DNA of 9,949 bases from assembly GCA_017860985.1 (NCBI GenBank), contig JAGFXG010000022.1, positions 1 to 9,949 of the forward strand, written 5' to 3'. The notes beneath the pieces were generated by a model. It made no database searches and was not told the DNA's origin. It was given only the letters and a program-made list of their open reading frames with translations. This document shows, piece by piece, positions 1 through 6,824 of this stretch. Source of the DNA: Deltaproteobacteria bacterium. GTDB lineage: Bacteria; Desulfobacterota; Syntrophia; Syntrophales; Smithellaceae. Each line of letters starts with the position of its first letter. Within the stretch, counting starts at the first letter, position 1. Position numbers and translations under genes: made by a program.

Positions 1-359
1 GCCATGTGCGCGGTTGCCCTGGGCGTGACCGAGGGCGTTAAAACATTGAGCGCAGCCATATCTTCGTCATGAATCTTGATGTAACGTTCGGTGATCCGGG
101 TGATATCGACACCCTCTTTATTTGCCCGGTCAATAATCTTATCATCAATATCAGTAAAGTTTTTAACGTACGTCACGTCGTAGCCGCGCGCTTTTAAATG
201 GCGGAAAACAACATCGAAAACAACCGCGGCGCGGGCATGACCGACATGGCAGACATCGTATGCCGTGATCCCGCATACATACATGCCGACAGCGCCTTCT
301 TTGATCGGCTGCAGCGTTTCTTTTTTTCTTGTTTTCGTATTAAATAATTTTTGAGGCAT
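1..359 (-). CDS. cysS: Cysteinyl-tRNA synthetase, N-terminal part (cut by window edge)
   Basis: This enzyme charges tRNA-Cys with cysteine in the cytoplasm. Only the first 119 residues are in the window; the family is usually about 460-490 residues, so the rest lies left of position 1. The start ATG is at 359-357. Visible class I synthetase hallmarks are the MYVCG segment with Cys29, the expected zinc ligand, and the signature HVGH at residues 38-41 (the HIGH motif with Val for Ile). These are followed by the Rossmann-fold stretch VKNFTDIDDKII at about 65-76 and PRATAHM at 113-119, where relatives have PRATEHI. The KMSKS loop is outside the window. The gene starts 14 bases after the argC stop on the same strand, with a partial GAAGAG ribosome-binding site inside the end of argC, so it is probably cotranscribed with argC. 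Identification is secure. Confidence 0.96.
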   Translation of the reverse strand, partial: MPQKLFNTKTRKKETLQPIKEGAVGMYVCGITAYDVCHVGHARAAVVFDVVFRHLKARGYDVTYVKNFTDIDDKIIDRANKEGVDITRITERYIKIHDEDMAALNVLTPSVTPRATAHM

Positions 360-373
360 TTTTACTACGCTCT

Positions 374-1414
374 TCAGGGATAAAGCGGCGGCATATTCAA
401 ACCGCTGTCTTCCTCCAGAGAACAGGCAAGATTCATATTTTGAACGGCCTGTCCGGCTGCTCCCTTGATTAAATTATCAATGGCGGAAATAATTATTACC
501 CGTTTTGTCCTCGAATCCAGGGCCAGACCGATATCACAGTAATTTGACCCGCAGACAGAGGAAATGTTGGGGTACGTCCCGGCAGGACATATCCGTACAA
601 ATTTTTCTCCTTCATAAAAAGACGCATACATTGCGTGAAGGTCGTCAATCGTGATGTCCTTCTTGAGGGTTGCGTAAACCGTGCTCAGAATGCCTCTTTT
701 CACCGGCAATAAGTGCGGTGTAAACGTAATCGCAAAATCAGCCCCTGCAAGTATGTTCAGTTCCTGCTCAATTTCCGGCGTATGCCTGTGCTTTCCCACC
801 TTGTAAGCCTTGAAACCTCCATCCACTTCGCAAAAGAGCGAAGTGACCTCGGGTTCTCTCCCGGCACCGCTCACTCCGGATGCCGAATCAGCAATGATCG
901 TGGATATATCCACAATCTTGTTTTTTAAGACGGGCGCAAGCCCCAGAATAATGCTGGTCGGATAACAACCCGGATTTGCAATCAATCGGGATTCTTTAAT
1001 ATCATTCCGGTAAAGTTCAGGAAGGCCGTAAACTGCCTGTCCGAAAAGATCGGCGCTGCTATGTTTTGCATACCATCTTTCGTAAACAGCCAGCTCCCGC
1101 AAACGATAGTCGGCGGAAAGATCGATTACCTGCCTGCCCGCCCTTATGAAGATGGGCGCGATATCCATGGAAACACCATGCGGCAAAGCCAGGAAAACCA
1201 CATCACAGAGGTTGGCAATCTCCTGTGGAGTTGCATTTGAATAGACCAGGGTCGTCAAACCGGACAGTGACGGATAGATTTCCGCCACCGGTTTGCCGGC
1301 ATAGCGCCTGGATGTCACCGCCACCAGCTTCACCTGCGGATGGCCGGATAAAATCCGAATGAGCTCCTGTCCGGTGTATCCACTGGCCCCGAATATCGCT
1401 GTTTGAATTGCCAT
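374..1414 (-). CDS. argC: N-acetyl-gamma-glutamyl-phosphate reductase
   Basis: ArgC carries out the NADPH-dependent reduction of N-acetyl-glutamyl phosphate to the semialdehyde, the third step of arginine biosynthesis. From the ATG at 1414 the protein is 346 residues, the normal family length. Visible motifs are the nucleotide-binding GASGYTG at residues 9-15, LPHG at 77-80, DLSADYR at 98-104, the catalytic-cysteine motif NPGCYPT with Cys150, SGVSGAGRE at 179-187, and KHRHTPEI with the active-site His around 211. The C-terminal AIDNLIKGAAGQA is also typical. The open frame runs 41 codons further upstream to 1537, but that part overlaps rpsI and crosses the intrinsic terminator, so I reject it. 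The ribosome-binding site is a GGGG about six bases before the ATG, only a few bases beyond the terminator's U tract. It probably forms an operon with cysS downstream. Confidence 0.96.
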   Translation of the reverse strand: MAIQTAIFGASGYTGQELIRILSGHPQVKLVAVTSRRYAGKPVAEIYPSLSGLTTLVYSNATPQEIANLCDVVFLALPHGVSMDIAPIFIRAGRQVIDLSADYRLRELAVYERWYAKHSSADLFGQAVYGLPELYRNDIKESRLIANPGCYPTSIILGLAPVLKNKIVDISTIIADSASGVSGAGREPEVTSLFCEVDGGFKAYKVGKHRHTPEIEQELNILAGADFAITFTPHLLPVKRGILSTVYATLKKDITIDDLHAMYASFYEGEKFVRICPAGTYPNISSVCGSNYCDIGLALDSRTKRVIIISAIDNLIKGAAGQAVQNMNLACSLEEDSGLNMPPLYP

Positions 1415-1425
1415 AAAAAAACCCC

Positions 1426-1453
1426 AAAAAAAAGGGAGGCCTGAAAGCCCCCC
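1426..1453 (-). terminator. Intrinsic terminator between rpsI and argC
   Basis: Read on the minus strand, GGGGGGC at 1453-1447 pairs with GCCTCCC at 1440-1434. This gives a 7-bp stem with one G-U wobble and a 6-base loop. The stem is followed at once by eight T residues (1433-1426). It begins 7 bases after the rpsI stop codon and ends 11 bases before the argC ATG. It is a canonical rho-independent terminator for the rplM-rpsI transcript. Because argC follows in the same direction with no obvious room for its own promoter, some readthrough or an internal promoter within rpsI is implied. Confidence 0.85.
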
Positions 1454-1460
1454 TGTTTGA

Positions 1461-1853
1461 TCAGCGTTTGGAGAATTGGAATCTCTTGCGGGCTCCCGGC
1501 TGGCCGTATTTCTTACGTTCCTTGATGCGGGCATCACGCGTCAGAAATCCCGCCTTTTTCAAAATGGAACGCAACTCGGCGTCATATCCCAAAAGCGCTT
1601 TGGAGATTCCGTGTTTCACGGCACCGGCCTGTCCTGCCACACCGCCACCGTTTACATTAACATAAAAATCGAACTGGTCCTGTTTGCCGGTAATTTCCAG
1701 AGGCTGCCGGATAATCATCTTCAGACTGGGACGGGAAAAATACTCTTCGTAGTTTCTTTTGTTGACCACGATATTCCCACTCCCTGACTTCATATAGACA
1801 CGGGCAATAGCGCTCTTTCTCTTACCGGTTGCATAAAATCGTTGTACTGTCAT
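1461..1853 (-). CDS. rpsI: 30S ribosomal protein S9
   Basis: S9 is a small-subunit protein whose C-terminal tail reaches the P-site tRNA. It has 130 residues from the ATG at 1853, the usual bacterial length. Recognisable parts are the N-terminal [14 protein letters not shown], the central [14 protein letters not shown] followed by the KHGISKALL helix, and the basic end [17 protein letters not shown] with the universally conserved terminal SKR. A TTG four codons further upstream is also in frame. I prefer the ATG because a GGGAG ribosome-binding site lies about seven bases before it, inside that would-be extension. rpsI follows rplM by 49 bases and is transcribed from the same promoter, the standard L13-S9 pair. 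A strong terminator follows it. Confidence 0.98.
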   Translation of the reverse strand: MTVQRFYATGKRKSAIARVYMKSGSGNIVVNKRNYEEYFSRPSLKMIIRQPLEITGKQDQFDFYVNVNGGGVAGQAGAVKHGISKALLGYDAELRSILKKAGFLTRDARIKERKKYGQPGARKRFQFSKR

Positions 1854-1902
1854 GACTTCTCCCAAATTTAAATATAATCAATCAACAATTGGCCGGGGCA
1901 GA

Positions 1903-2331
1903 TTAAACTGCCAGGGTCTTTGGACATTGTGCGTCATGCGGATGTGCATTGCCGCTGTAAATCTTTAGTTTTTTCAGCATCTTTTTGCCAAGATTATTTT
2001 TGGGCATCATTCCGGCTACGGCAATGCGAATCAGGTTTTCCGGTTTTTCCGCAAGCATCTTTCCGGCGGCCGTTTCTCTCAACCCTCCCGGATAACCGGA
2101 ATAGGAATAATAGATTTTGTCCGTCAGCTTTTTACCTGTCAGAACGATCTTTTCGGCATTAACCACCACAATAAAATCGCCGGTATCGACATGAGGCGTA
2201 TAAATGGCCTTGTGTTTGCCCCGAAGGCGCAGGGCGATCTCACTGGCCAGCCTTCCCAATATCTTACCGGATGCATCAACAACATACCAGTCTTTCTTTG
2301 TCTCTTCGGCCTTCGCTGAAAATGTTTTCAT
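1903..2331 (-). CDS. rplM: 50S ribosomal protein L13
   Basis: L13 is an early-assembly protein of the large ribosomal subunit. It has 142 residues, the typical length. Conserved features are [16 protein letters not shown] near residues 15-30, the [17 protein letters not shown] stretch at about 36-52, YSGYPGG around 78-84, the [19 protein letters not shown] segment, and the near-terminal AHPHDAQ. The ATG at 2331 is the only reasonable start; the ribosome-binding site in front of it is weak (GACGG). The leader from the predicted transcription start is only about 30 bases, leaving little room for a structured autoregulatory element. It heads an operon with rpsI. Confidence 0.98.
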   Translation of the reverse strand: MKTFSAKAEETKKDWYVVDASGKILGRLASEIALRLRGKHKAIYTPHVDTGDFIVVVNAEKIVLTGKKLTDKIYYSYSGYPGGLRETAAGKMLAEKPENLIRIAVAGMMPKNNLGKKMLKKLKIYSGNAHPHDAQCPKTLAV

Positions 2332-2366
2332 AATAAACCGTCACTTTATTAAAAATTTAAAGACGC

Positions 2367-2395
2367 AAGTTATGCAATTCTCTTCCGTTTGTCAA
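2367..2395 (-). promoter_or_regulatory. Predicted sigma70 promoter of rplM-rpsI
   Basis: On the minus strand a perfect -35 box TTGACA (2395-2390) is separated by exactly 17 bases from TAACTT (2372-2367), a 3/6 match to the -10 consensus that keeps the key A2 and T6. The predicted start lies near 2360, about 30 bases upstream of the rplM ATG. The location in the 153-bp gap between lptD and rplM, and the need for strong ribosomal-protein expression, support it. It would uncouple rplM-rpsI from the upstream lptD. Confidence 0.75.
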
Positions 2396-2484
2396 GGAAA
2401 ATATTTGAATAGAATGGTGATTAATTATGGATCGGATCAGGCAACGCAAAAAACGGCTCTTTTTAGTCATGTAAGGGGAAAATA

Positions 2485-4728
2485 TCATAAAATCCCTAAC
2501 ATACCTAAGCCAGCCAGTGATATTTTCAGCATCACATTCTCGTCATCATGTGTTCTTGTGTAATCCACCCCCACGCCCCAGCACTGTTTTGAATAGAAAA
2601 GCCCGACCGTAGTTTCCACCGTCCGGTTGTTGAAACGATCAAGTCGGAGAACAAACCTGCCCGTCAGGCGGTCTGTGATGGCCGCCCTTAATTCAGCGTT
2701 GATCTCTTCGATGGAATCAAGCGTATAGCGGTAACCAAACGTGAGACTGTCGCCGCGCCAGTCTTTAAGACTCAGATCATAGTTCATCTGTTTCCAACCG
2801 CTGTAGGTACTGTATCGGTTACGGGCCTGAAAGGAAACATAGGGATGCGGCTGGAAATTAAGTTCCATGCCGAGATCCGACAGGGGACGACTTTCCGTGG
2901 TTGAATCCCCCAGGTCTCTTCTGTGCTCATGAATGTCATAATACTGAAAGAGTTTGAAGCGCAATATTTCCAGGTAACTGCGCTCGCCTTTTGTGCTTTT
3001 TACACGTGCGGTCAACGTATTGGTTAGAGCCCACGCAATCGCGTTTTGCTGCTGCAGGTCTTTTGCACTGAGTATATCATCGGGCAGAAAACTATCCAGC
3101 AGTGTGTAATTCCGCGGCAAATAATCGGGAAGATTATTTTGACGGATTTCCGGAATGTAGGAATAAAAAACCTCCGGTTTGATTTCATGTCTTAATTTTT
3201 CCCAGTTCTGAATATTGATGTTAAAGACACGGGAAAGCCTGCTGCTGGAGGATACAGCTGCATTATAGATTGTGCGGTCGCCGCTTCGGTTTTCAGAATC
3301 AGCTCCCGAATCGTCACGATTCCAGTAAAGTTCTCTCAGCCTGATTTGCGGGGTAATCTTTGCGTATTTGGAAACCGCAAAGGGAAGGGACAGCGTTGGT
3401 GCAAAATCAAGATAATGCCCTTTTTGACCTTCACCCCGGTAAAAATAGTCATAATTGCCCTCAAACTCCAGATAAAACGGCGTGGAAAAAAAACGCTGTT
3501 TAATGCCGGTAAAAACGATTTCCGGGTATCGTTGCAGCGTCCCTTCATTATTGGCCGTTGTAAAATTGTCCACGGAACTTATGCGGGCCATGATGTTGTA
3601 GTTATTCCACCCCTTAAACAGACGGGCGGACGATTCCAGAAACGGCAGAGACTCATTTGCCAGAAAAGGAACTTTTCGAAACGGATCATCCTCCGTAGTA
3701 GCGTAATTCGTCAAATAGTAATTATGAGAAGTAAAATCGCGGAAATACCATGAGTCGGAAACACGGCGTAAATCCGTCCGGATATAAAATTCCGGATCAA
3801 AAGTGGTCTGATGATTGATATAATAAGACCAGCGACGGTGCATGCTGTTCCAATCACGATTTTGCGTTGTTCCAAACGTATCATTAACGCTCTTGTTGTC
3901 TTCCAGATAGTCTGCATAAATTGTTCCAAACGACTTTGTGCCCGCAAAATACCGGAATTCCACACCTTCTTTCAATCCTCGTTTTTCCATATAACGCGTA
4001 TATAACGTCGCGTCCATCTGGGGATTGATCGCCCAGAAAAACGGGATTTCAACATCGATGCCATGTTTATCTCTCGAGTAGGCAAGATACGGGAAAAGAA
4101 AACCCGATTGTCGTTTGGTTTTTGCGGGAAACGCGACAAGGGGTGAATATAATACCGGAAAGCCCTTCGTCAAAAAGCGGGCGCCGTTCACCCAGCCATA
4201 TCCTTCCAGTGTCACTTTCATTTTAGAACCGGACAGCTGCCAGTCAGGATCATCGCCGTCACAGGTCGTGGCCAGGGGATTTTCAATAGAATAAGTGTTT
4301 TCCCCTGTTTTTTCGATCTTATCCCCTTTTATGTAAAAATGATTACGGGCATAAAAAGCTTTGGAGTTGTATGCCACACCGGTTTTATCTTCCACATTCA
4401 CTACAATTTTATCACCCGCGAGCGAGTCTTCGGCCATCTTTAAAAATGCACTGCCCTCAGCGGTTGCAAGTTTAGTTTTGCGGTCATATTCAGCGGTGTC
4501 AGAGGTTAAAACGCCGTCGCCGTAATGAATAATGACATTTCCTTTGGCGGAATAAACATCTCTTTCGTTATCGTAGGACAGAGTATCCGCCTCGATCTTC
4601 ACCGGACTGTCTTCAGGCACCTTGAAGTCCTGAGCCACAACGATGCTGTTCAATGAAAATAAAAATATGGAAATCGCCGCAATGGCAATTCTGCATTCAT
4701 GTTTAAATTGAATCAACAAAGCCGTCAA
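2485..4728 (-). CDS. lptD: LPS-assembly outer-membrane protein LptD (Imp/OstA)
   Basis: LptD is the beta-barrel that, with lipoprotein LptE, inserts lipopolysaccharide into the outer leaflet of the outer membrane. It has 747 residues from the TTG at 4728. A signal peptide is visible: basic n-region to Arg13, hydrophobic core about 14-28, cleavage likely after Ala32 (VVA-QD). An OstA-like N-terminal periplasmic domain follows at about 40-150, with repeated beta-strand motifs. Next come the conserved CDGDDPDW at 156-163 and KTKRQSGFLFP near 205-215, then a long Tyr/Trp/Arg-rich barrel to the C-terminus. The mature protein has only two cysteines, Cys156 and Cys716, apparently matching the essential plug-to-barrel disulfide of the family. 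There is no early ATG in frame. The AGAAGG ribosome-binding site touches the 4728 TTG, so the TTG at 4719 (9-base spacing) may be the true start. It lies downstream of folC and probably shares its transcript. Confidence 0.93.
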   Translation of the reverse strand: MTALLIQFKHECRIAIAAISIFLFSLNSIVVAQDFKVPEDSPVKIEADTLSYDNERDVYSAKGNVIIHYGDGVLTSDTAEYDRKTKLATAEGSAFLKMAEDSLAGDKIVVNVEDKTGVAYNSKAFYARNHFYIKGDKIEKTGENTYSIENPLATTCDGDDPDWQLSGSKMKVTLEGYGWVNGARFLTKGFPVLYSPLVAFPAKTKRQSGFLFPYLAYSRDKHGIDVEIPFFWAINPQMDATLYTRYMEKRGLKEGVEFRYFAGTKSFGTIYADYLEDNKSVNDTFGTTQNRDWNSMHRRWSYYINHQTTFDPEFYIRTDLRRVSDSWYFRDFTSHNYYLTNYATTEDDPFRKVPFLANESLPFLESSARLFKGWNNYNIMARISSVDNFTTANNEGTLQRYPEIVFTGIKQRFFSTPFYLEFEGNYDYFYRGEGQKGHYLDFAPTLSLPFAVSKYAKITPQIRLRELYWNRDDSGADSENRSGDRTIYNAAVSSSSRLSRVFNINIQNWEKLRHEIKPEVFYSYIPEIRQNNLPDYLPRNYTLLDSFLPDDILSAKDLQQQNAIAWALTNTLTARVKSTKGERSYLEILRFKLFQYYDIHEHRRDLGDSTTESRPLSDLGMELNFQPHPYVSFQARNRYSTYSGWKQMNYDLSLKDWRGDSLTFGYRYTLDSIEEINAELRAAITDRLTGRFVLRLDRFNNRTVETTVGLFYSKQCWGVGVDYTRTHDDENVMLKISLAGLGMLGIL

Positions 4729-4734
4729 CCTTCT

Positions 4735-4821
4735 TCATCCGTTTACAGTAGTACCAAAACAGCATTCATCCGCTTTAGACATCTTCAACCCGGCGCCCCT
4801 TTCAGGCGGTTCAATGGTCAT
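4735..4821 (-). CDS. Possible 28-codon small ORF between folC and lptD
   Basis: This reading frame starts at an ATG that overlaps the folC stop as ATGA. It runs 28 codons (beginning MTIEPPERG, containing KADECC) and ends in TGA immediately before the AGAAGG ribosome-binding site of lptD. It fills the whole intergenic gap and is in frame with lptD, separated from it by that one TGA and two further codons. It has no good Shine-Dalgarno of its own, so translation would depend on coupling to folC. It may be a coupling leader, the relic of an older and longer lptD N-terminus, or chance. I do not recognise the peptide and assign no function. Confidence 0.25.
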   Translation of the reverse strand: MTIEPPERGAGLKMSKADECCFGTTVNG

Positions 4822-6116
4822 CCGATTCCCGTGTTGCCGTGCTGCTTACCACAAGAATGGATTTGATGAAATACCTGTTTTACCTCTCCCGCAAGATAAA
4901 ATGACCCCAGAGCACAGATGATGTCTTTATCATCTGCCATCTTCATAGCCTTAAGAATCGCCTGTTCGACACTCCTGGACACAACCGCCCGATACCCCAG
5001 ACCTTTCATCACTCGAGCTATATCCCGCGCCGGAACAGCACGGCTGGTCCGCAAGGGCGGCAAAACCGTTATAACGGCCAGCGGTGCAATTTTTTTCAGC
5101 ATGGCACAATAATCTTTATCAGCCAGCGCAGCAAAAATCAGGATCAACCGCCGCCAGGAAAAATCCCTCTTAAGCGCACTCCGCAGGGCGTTGACTCCGG
5201 AAGGGTTATGCGCACCGTCAAGCAGGAAAAGCGGCCGTTCACAAAGAATTTCCATTCTGGCTTCCCAGTGCGTTTTTTTCAAACCGGCATAAATAGCTTC
5301 GGAATCCGTCACAAATCCGTTTTCCTCAATGATTTCAACTACAGCCAGCGCCAATGCAGCATTGGACAATTGATGCTCGCCCCGTAGTGGAACAGTCAGA
5401 CCGTTTAATCTCTTCTTCATTCCATGATAGTCGGCCAGCCCGTCCCTTCTCCTGACCATCTTAAAATCCGTTCCCAGTCGGTATAGAACGGCTTTATTCT
5501 GACGACAGACAGAAGTCAATAGCTGTACAACCTTCTGTTGCGTGGTGCCGGTAATACAGATACCTGCCGATTTGATGATCCCGGCCTTTTCTCCGGCAAT
5601 CGCTGTTAGCGTACGTCCCAGATAGGCCGTGTGCTCCAGTCCGATATTGGTAATAACCGAAATGAGCGGACGGCATACATTCGTCGCATCAAGTCTGCCT
5701 CCCAAACCTACTTCCATCACAGCGACATCAATATGTGCGCGTTGAAAATAAATAAACGCGGCTGCGGTTAATACTTCAAAATAGGTGATGTTTCCGGCCA
5801 CATGGTTCTTGATCTCCATAACAATGCCGTTCAACGTCCGAACCGGGATTTTTGTCCCGTTTATGACAATCCGTTCACGAATATCCACCAGATGAGGTGA
5901 CGTATAAAGCCCGACCCGGCTGCCTGACTGCATCATAATGGAAGCAATAATCGCGGCAGTAGACCCCTTGCCATTGGTTCCTGCCACAAGGATCGTTGGG
6001 TAGTCATCCTGAGGATTGCCGAACTTCGCCAGAAGCCCTTTTATCGCATCCAGACCGAAGCGCATGACATCAATGTTCAGATTGGAAAGATAATCCTCAT
6101 AATTAAATTTTGTCAT
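4818..6116 (-). CDS. folC: Folylpolyglutamate synthase / dihydrofolate synthase
   Basis: This ATP-dependent Mur-ligase-family enzyme adds glutamate to dihydropteroate and/or folates in the cytoplasm. It has 432 residues from the ATG at 6116, the usual size. Visible motifs are the P-loop AGTNGKGST at 45-53, HLVDIRERI at 75-83, MEVGLGGRLDATN with Glu135 as likely Mg ligand, ITNIGLEHTAYLG with His162, GEKAGIIK ending at Lys182 (region of the carbamylated lysine), RGEHQLSNAALA at 245-256 and DGAHNPSG at 300-307. The frame stays open 38 codons further upstream to an ATG at 6230. The shorter start fits homologues, and a predicted promoter has its -10 box directly in front of 6230, so that ATG would fall at or before the transcription start. 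The ribosome-binding site at 6116 is weak. The leader would be about 110 bases. Whether both synthase activities are present cannot be told by eye. Confidence 0.94.
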   Translation of the reverse strand: MTKFNYEDYLSNLNIDVMRFGLDAIKGLLAKFGNPQDDYPTILVAGTNGKGSTAAIIASIMMQSGSRVGLYTSPHLVDIRERIVINGTKIPVRTLNGIVMEIKNHVAGNITYFEVLTAAAFIYFQRAHIDVAVMEVGLGGRLDATNVCRPLISVITNIGLEHTAYLGRTLTAIAGEKAGIIKSAGICITGTTQQKVVQLLTSVCRQNKAVLYRLGTDFKMVRRRDGLADYHGMKKRLNGLTVPLRGEHQLSNAALALAVVEIIEENGFVTDSEAIYAGLKKTHWEARMEILCERPLFLLDGAHNPSGVNALRSALKRDFSWRRLILIFAALADKDYCAMLKKIAPLAVITVLPPLRTSRAVPARDIARVMKGLGYRAVVSRSVEQAILKAMKMADDKDIICALGSFYLAGEVKQVFHQIHSCGKQHGNTGIG

Positions 6117-6233
6117 GGAAGTACCGATGCATTGGATTTGAATGATCTGTCCATCCCCAAGGATATGAATGCTTTTATCTTGAAGCGCCACGACTTCGCG
6201 GCGAATCATCCCGGCAGACAGGAGGTTCATGGG

Positions 6234-6262
6234 ATACTAACAAACATCAGGTTTCATATCAA
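6234..6262 (-). promoter_or_regulatory. Predicted sigma70 promoter of folC-lptD
   Basis: On the minus strand TTGATA (6262-6257, five of six consensus bases) is followed after 17 bases by TAGTAT (6239-6234, four of six). Transcription would start near 6227, about 110 bases ahead of the preferred folC ATG. This supports the shorter folC start. It is back-to-back with the plus-strand candidate promoter at 6264-6292. Confidence 0.55.
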
Positions 6263-6263
6263 C

Positions 6264-6292
6264 TTGAATCATGCTCAAATCTATTGTAATAT
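6264..6292 (+). promoter_or_regulatory. Candidate promoter of the 137-aa gene
   Basis: TTGAAT at 6264-6269 (four of six) and TAATAT at 6287-6292 (four of six) are separated by 17 bases. The -35 box lies one base from the -35 box of the divergent folC promoter. The implied leader is about 110 bases. A second possibility, TTGTTT then TAAATT with 16-base spacing at about 6357-6384, is closer to the gene. The DNA here is AT-rich, so chance matches are a real risk. Confidence 0.35.
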
Positions 6293-6410
6293 ATTCAATA
6301 AAGGCACGAACCTGAAAGAAGGCTACTACAGTATGCTACTATCTGCGTCGCGTAATTGTTTCACGAAAAAATGCCAGTAAATTTTTTATTGTAATTTTAG
6401 AAAGGAGATC

Positions 6411-6824
6411 ATGATTATGCCGAATGTCAGCGCTGAAGTAACTAATTATCAGTATGAGTTTCGTGCCATGGATGCGGAAAATGCGGCTTTCCTGTATTTG
6501 TTCGATGCCCAGAGCAAGCTTCTGTGCATGGCAGCATTTGTGGACAGAACCGGTCCCCTGCCGGGCCCCAGACAGGGCCTTAACGGTACGGTTTTCCTGA
6601 GCTTTCATCGATCAGATCTTTCTTCCTTCACGGATATGCTGCGTAATGAAAAACCCGTCATGTTCAACTGGTCAGCAGACAACCAGTCGGCACAGATCAC
6701 CACGGGCAAAGAACCGGTGGGTGAAGAAGAAGGCAAGCATATCGCATCCTTCTTTGCTGTGAAAAAGCCGGCTGTCCGAAAAAGCGCCAGTAAGACCGCT
6801 GTAAAAAGAAAAACGAAAAAGTGA
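6411..6824 (+). CDS. Hypothetical protein with lysine-rich C-terminal tail, 137 aa
   Basis: I do not recognise a named family. The gene has a strong AAAGGAG ribosome-binding site at 6401-6407. ATGs at 6411 and 6417 are both possible, and the second has the better spacing (9 against 3 bases from GGAG). There is no signal peptide or membrane segment. Residues about 10-107 look like a compact alpha/beta domain, with hydrophobic strands (FLYLFD, LLCMAAFVD, TVFLSFH), a helix-like SSFTDMLRNEKPVMF and the segment TTGKEPVGEEE at 97-107. The last 20 residues (118-137) contain 10 Lys or Arg and several Ala, Ser and Thr, resembling the flexible tails of histone-H1-like and other nucleic-acid-binding bacterial proteins. 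DNA or RNA binding is therefore possible but is only inference. It stands alone on the plus strand, divergent from folC, with no clear terminator after it. Confidence 0.85.
   Translation: MIMPNVSAEVTNYQYEFRAMDAENAAFLYLFDAQSKLLCMAAFVDRTGPLPGPRQGLNGTVFLSFHRSDLSSFTDMLRNEKPVMFNWSADNQSAQITTGKEPVGEEEGKHIASFFAVKKPAVRKSASKTAVKRKTKK

Noticed and set aside
1415..1537. 41-codon N-terminal extension of argC
   Set aside because: It would overlap the rpsI coding region and translate through the terminator. The Rossmann start MAIQTAIFGASGYTG at 1414 matches the family start.
1476..1787. 103-codon plus-strand frame over rpsI
   Set aside because: It is an antisense shadow of rpsI with no ribosome-binding site.
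2440..2484. Terminator after lptD
   Set aside because: The only pairing (AAAAA around GAGCCG with TTTTT) is an A-T stem with no GC core, too weak to call.
4735..4737. TGA between the 28-codon ORF and lptD as a selenocysteine codon
   Set aside because: The signal peptide of LptD begins properly after it, there is no visible SECIS-like hairpin, and no selenoprotein context exists for LptD.
6117..6230. 38-codon N-terminal extension of folC
   Set aside because: The predicted promoter -10 box abuts the 6230 ATG and the extension does not resemble FolC N-termini. The 6116 start gives a normal 432-residue enzyme.
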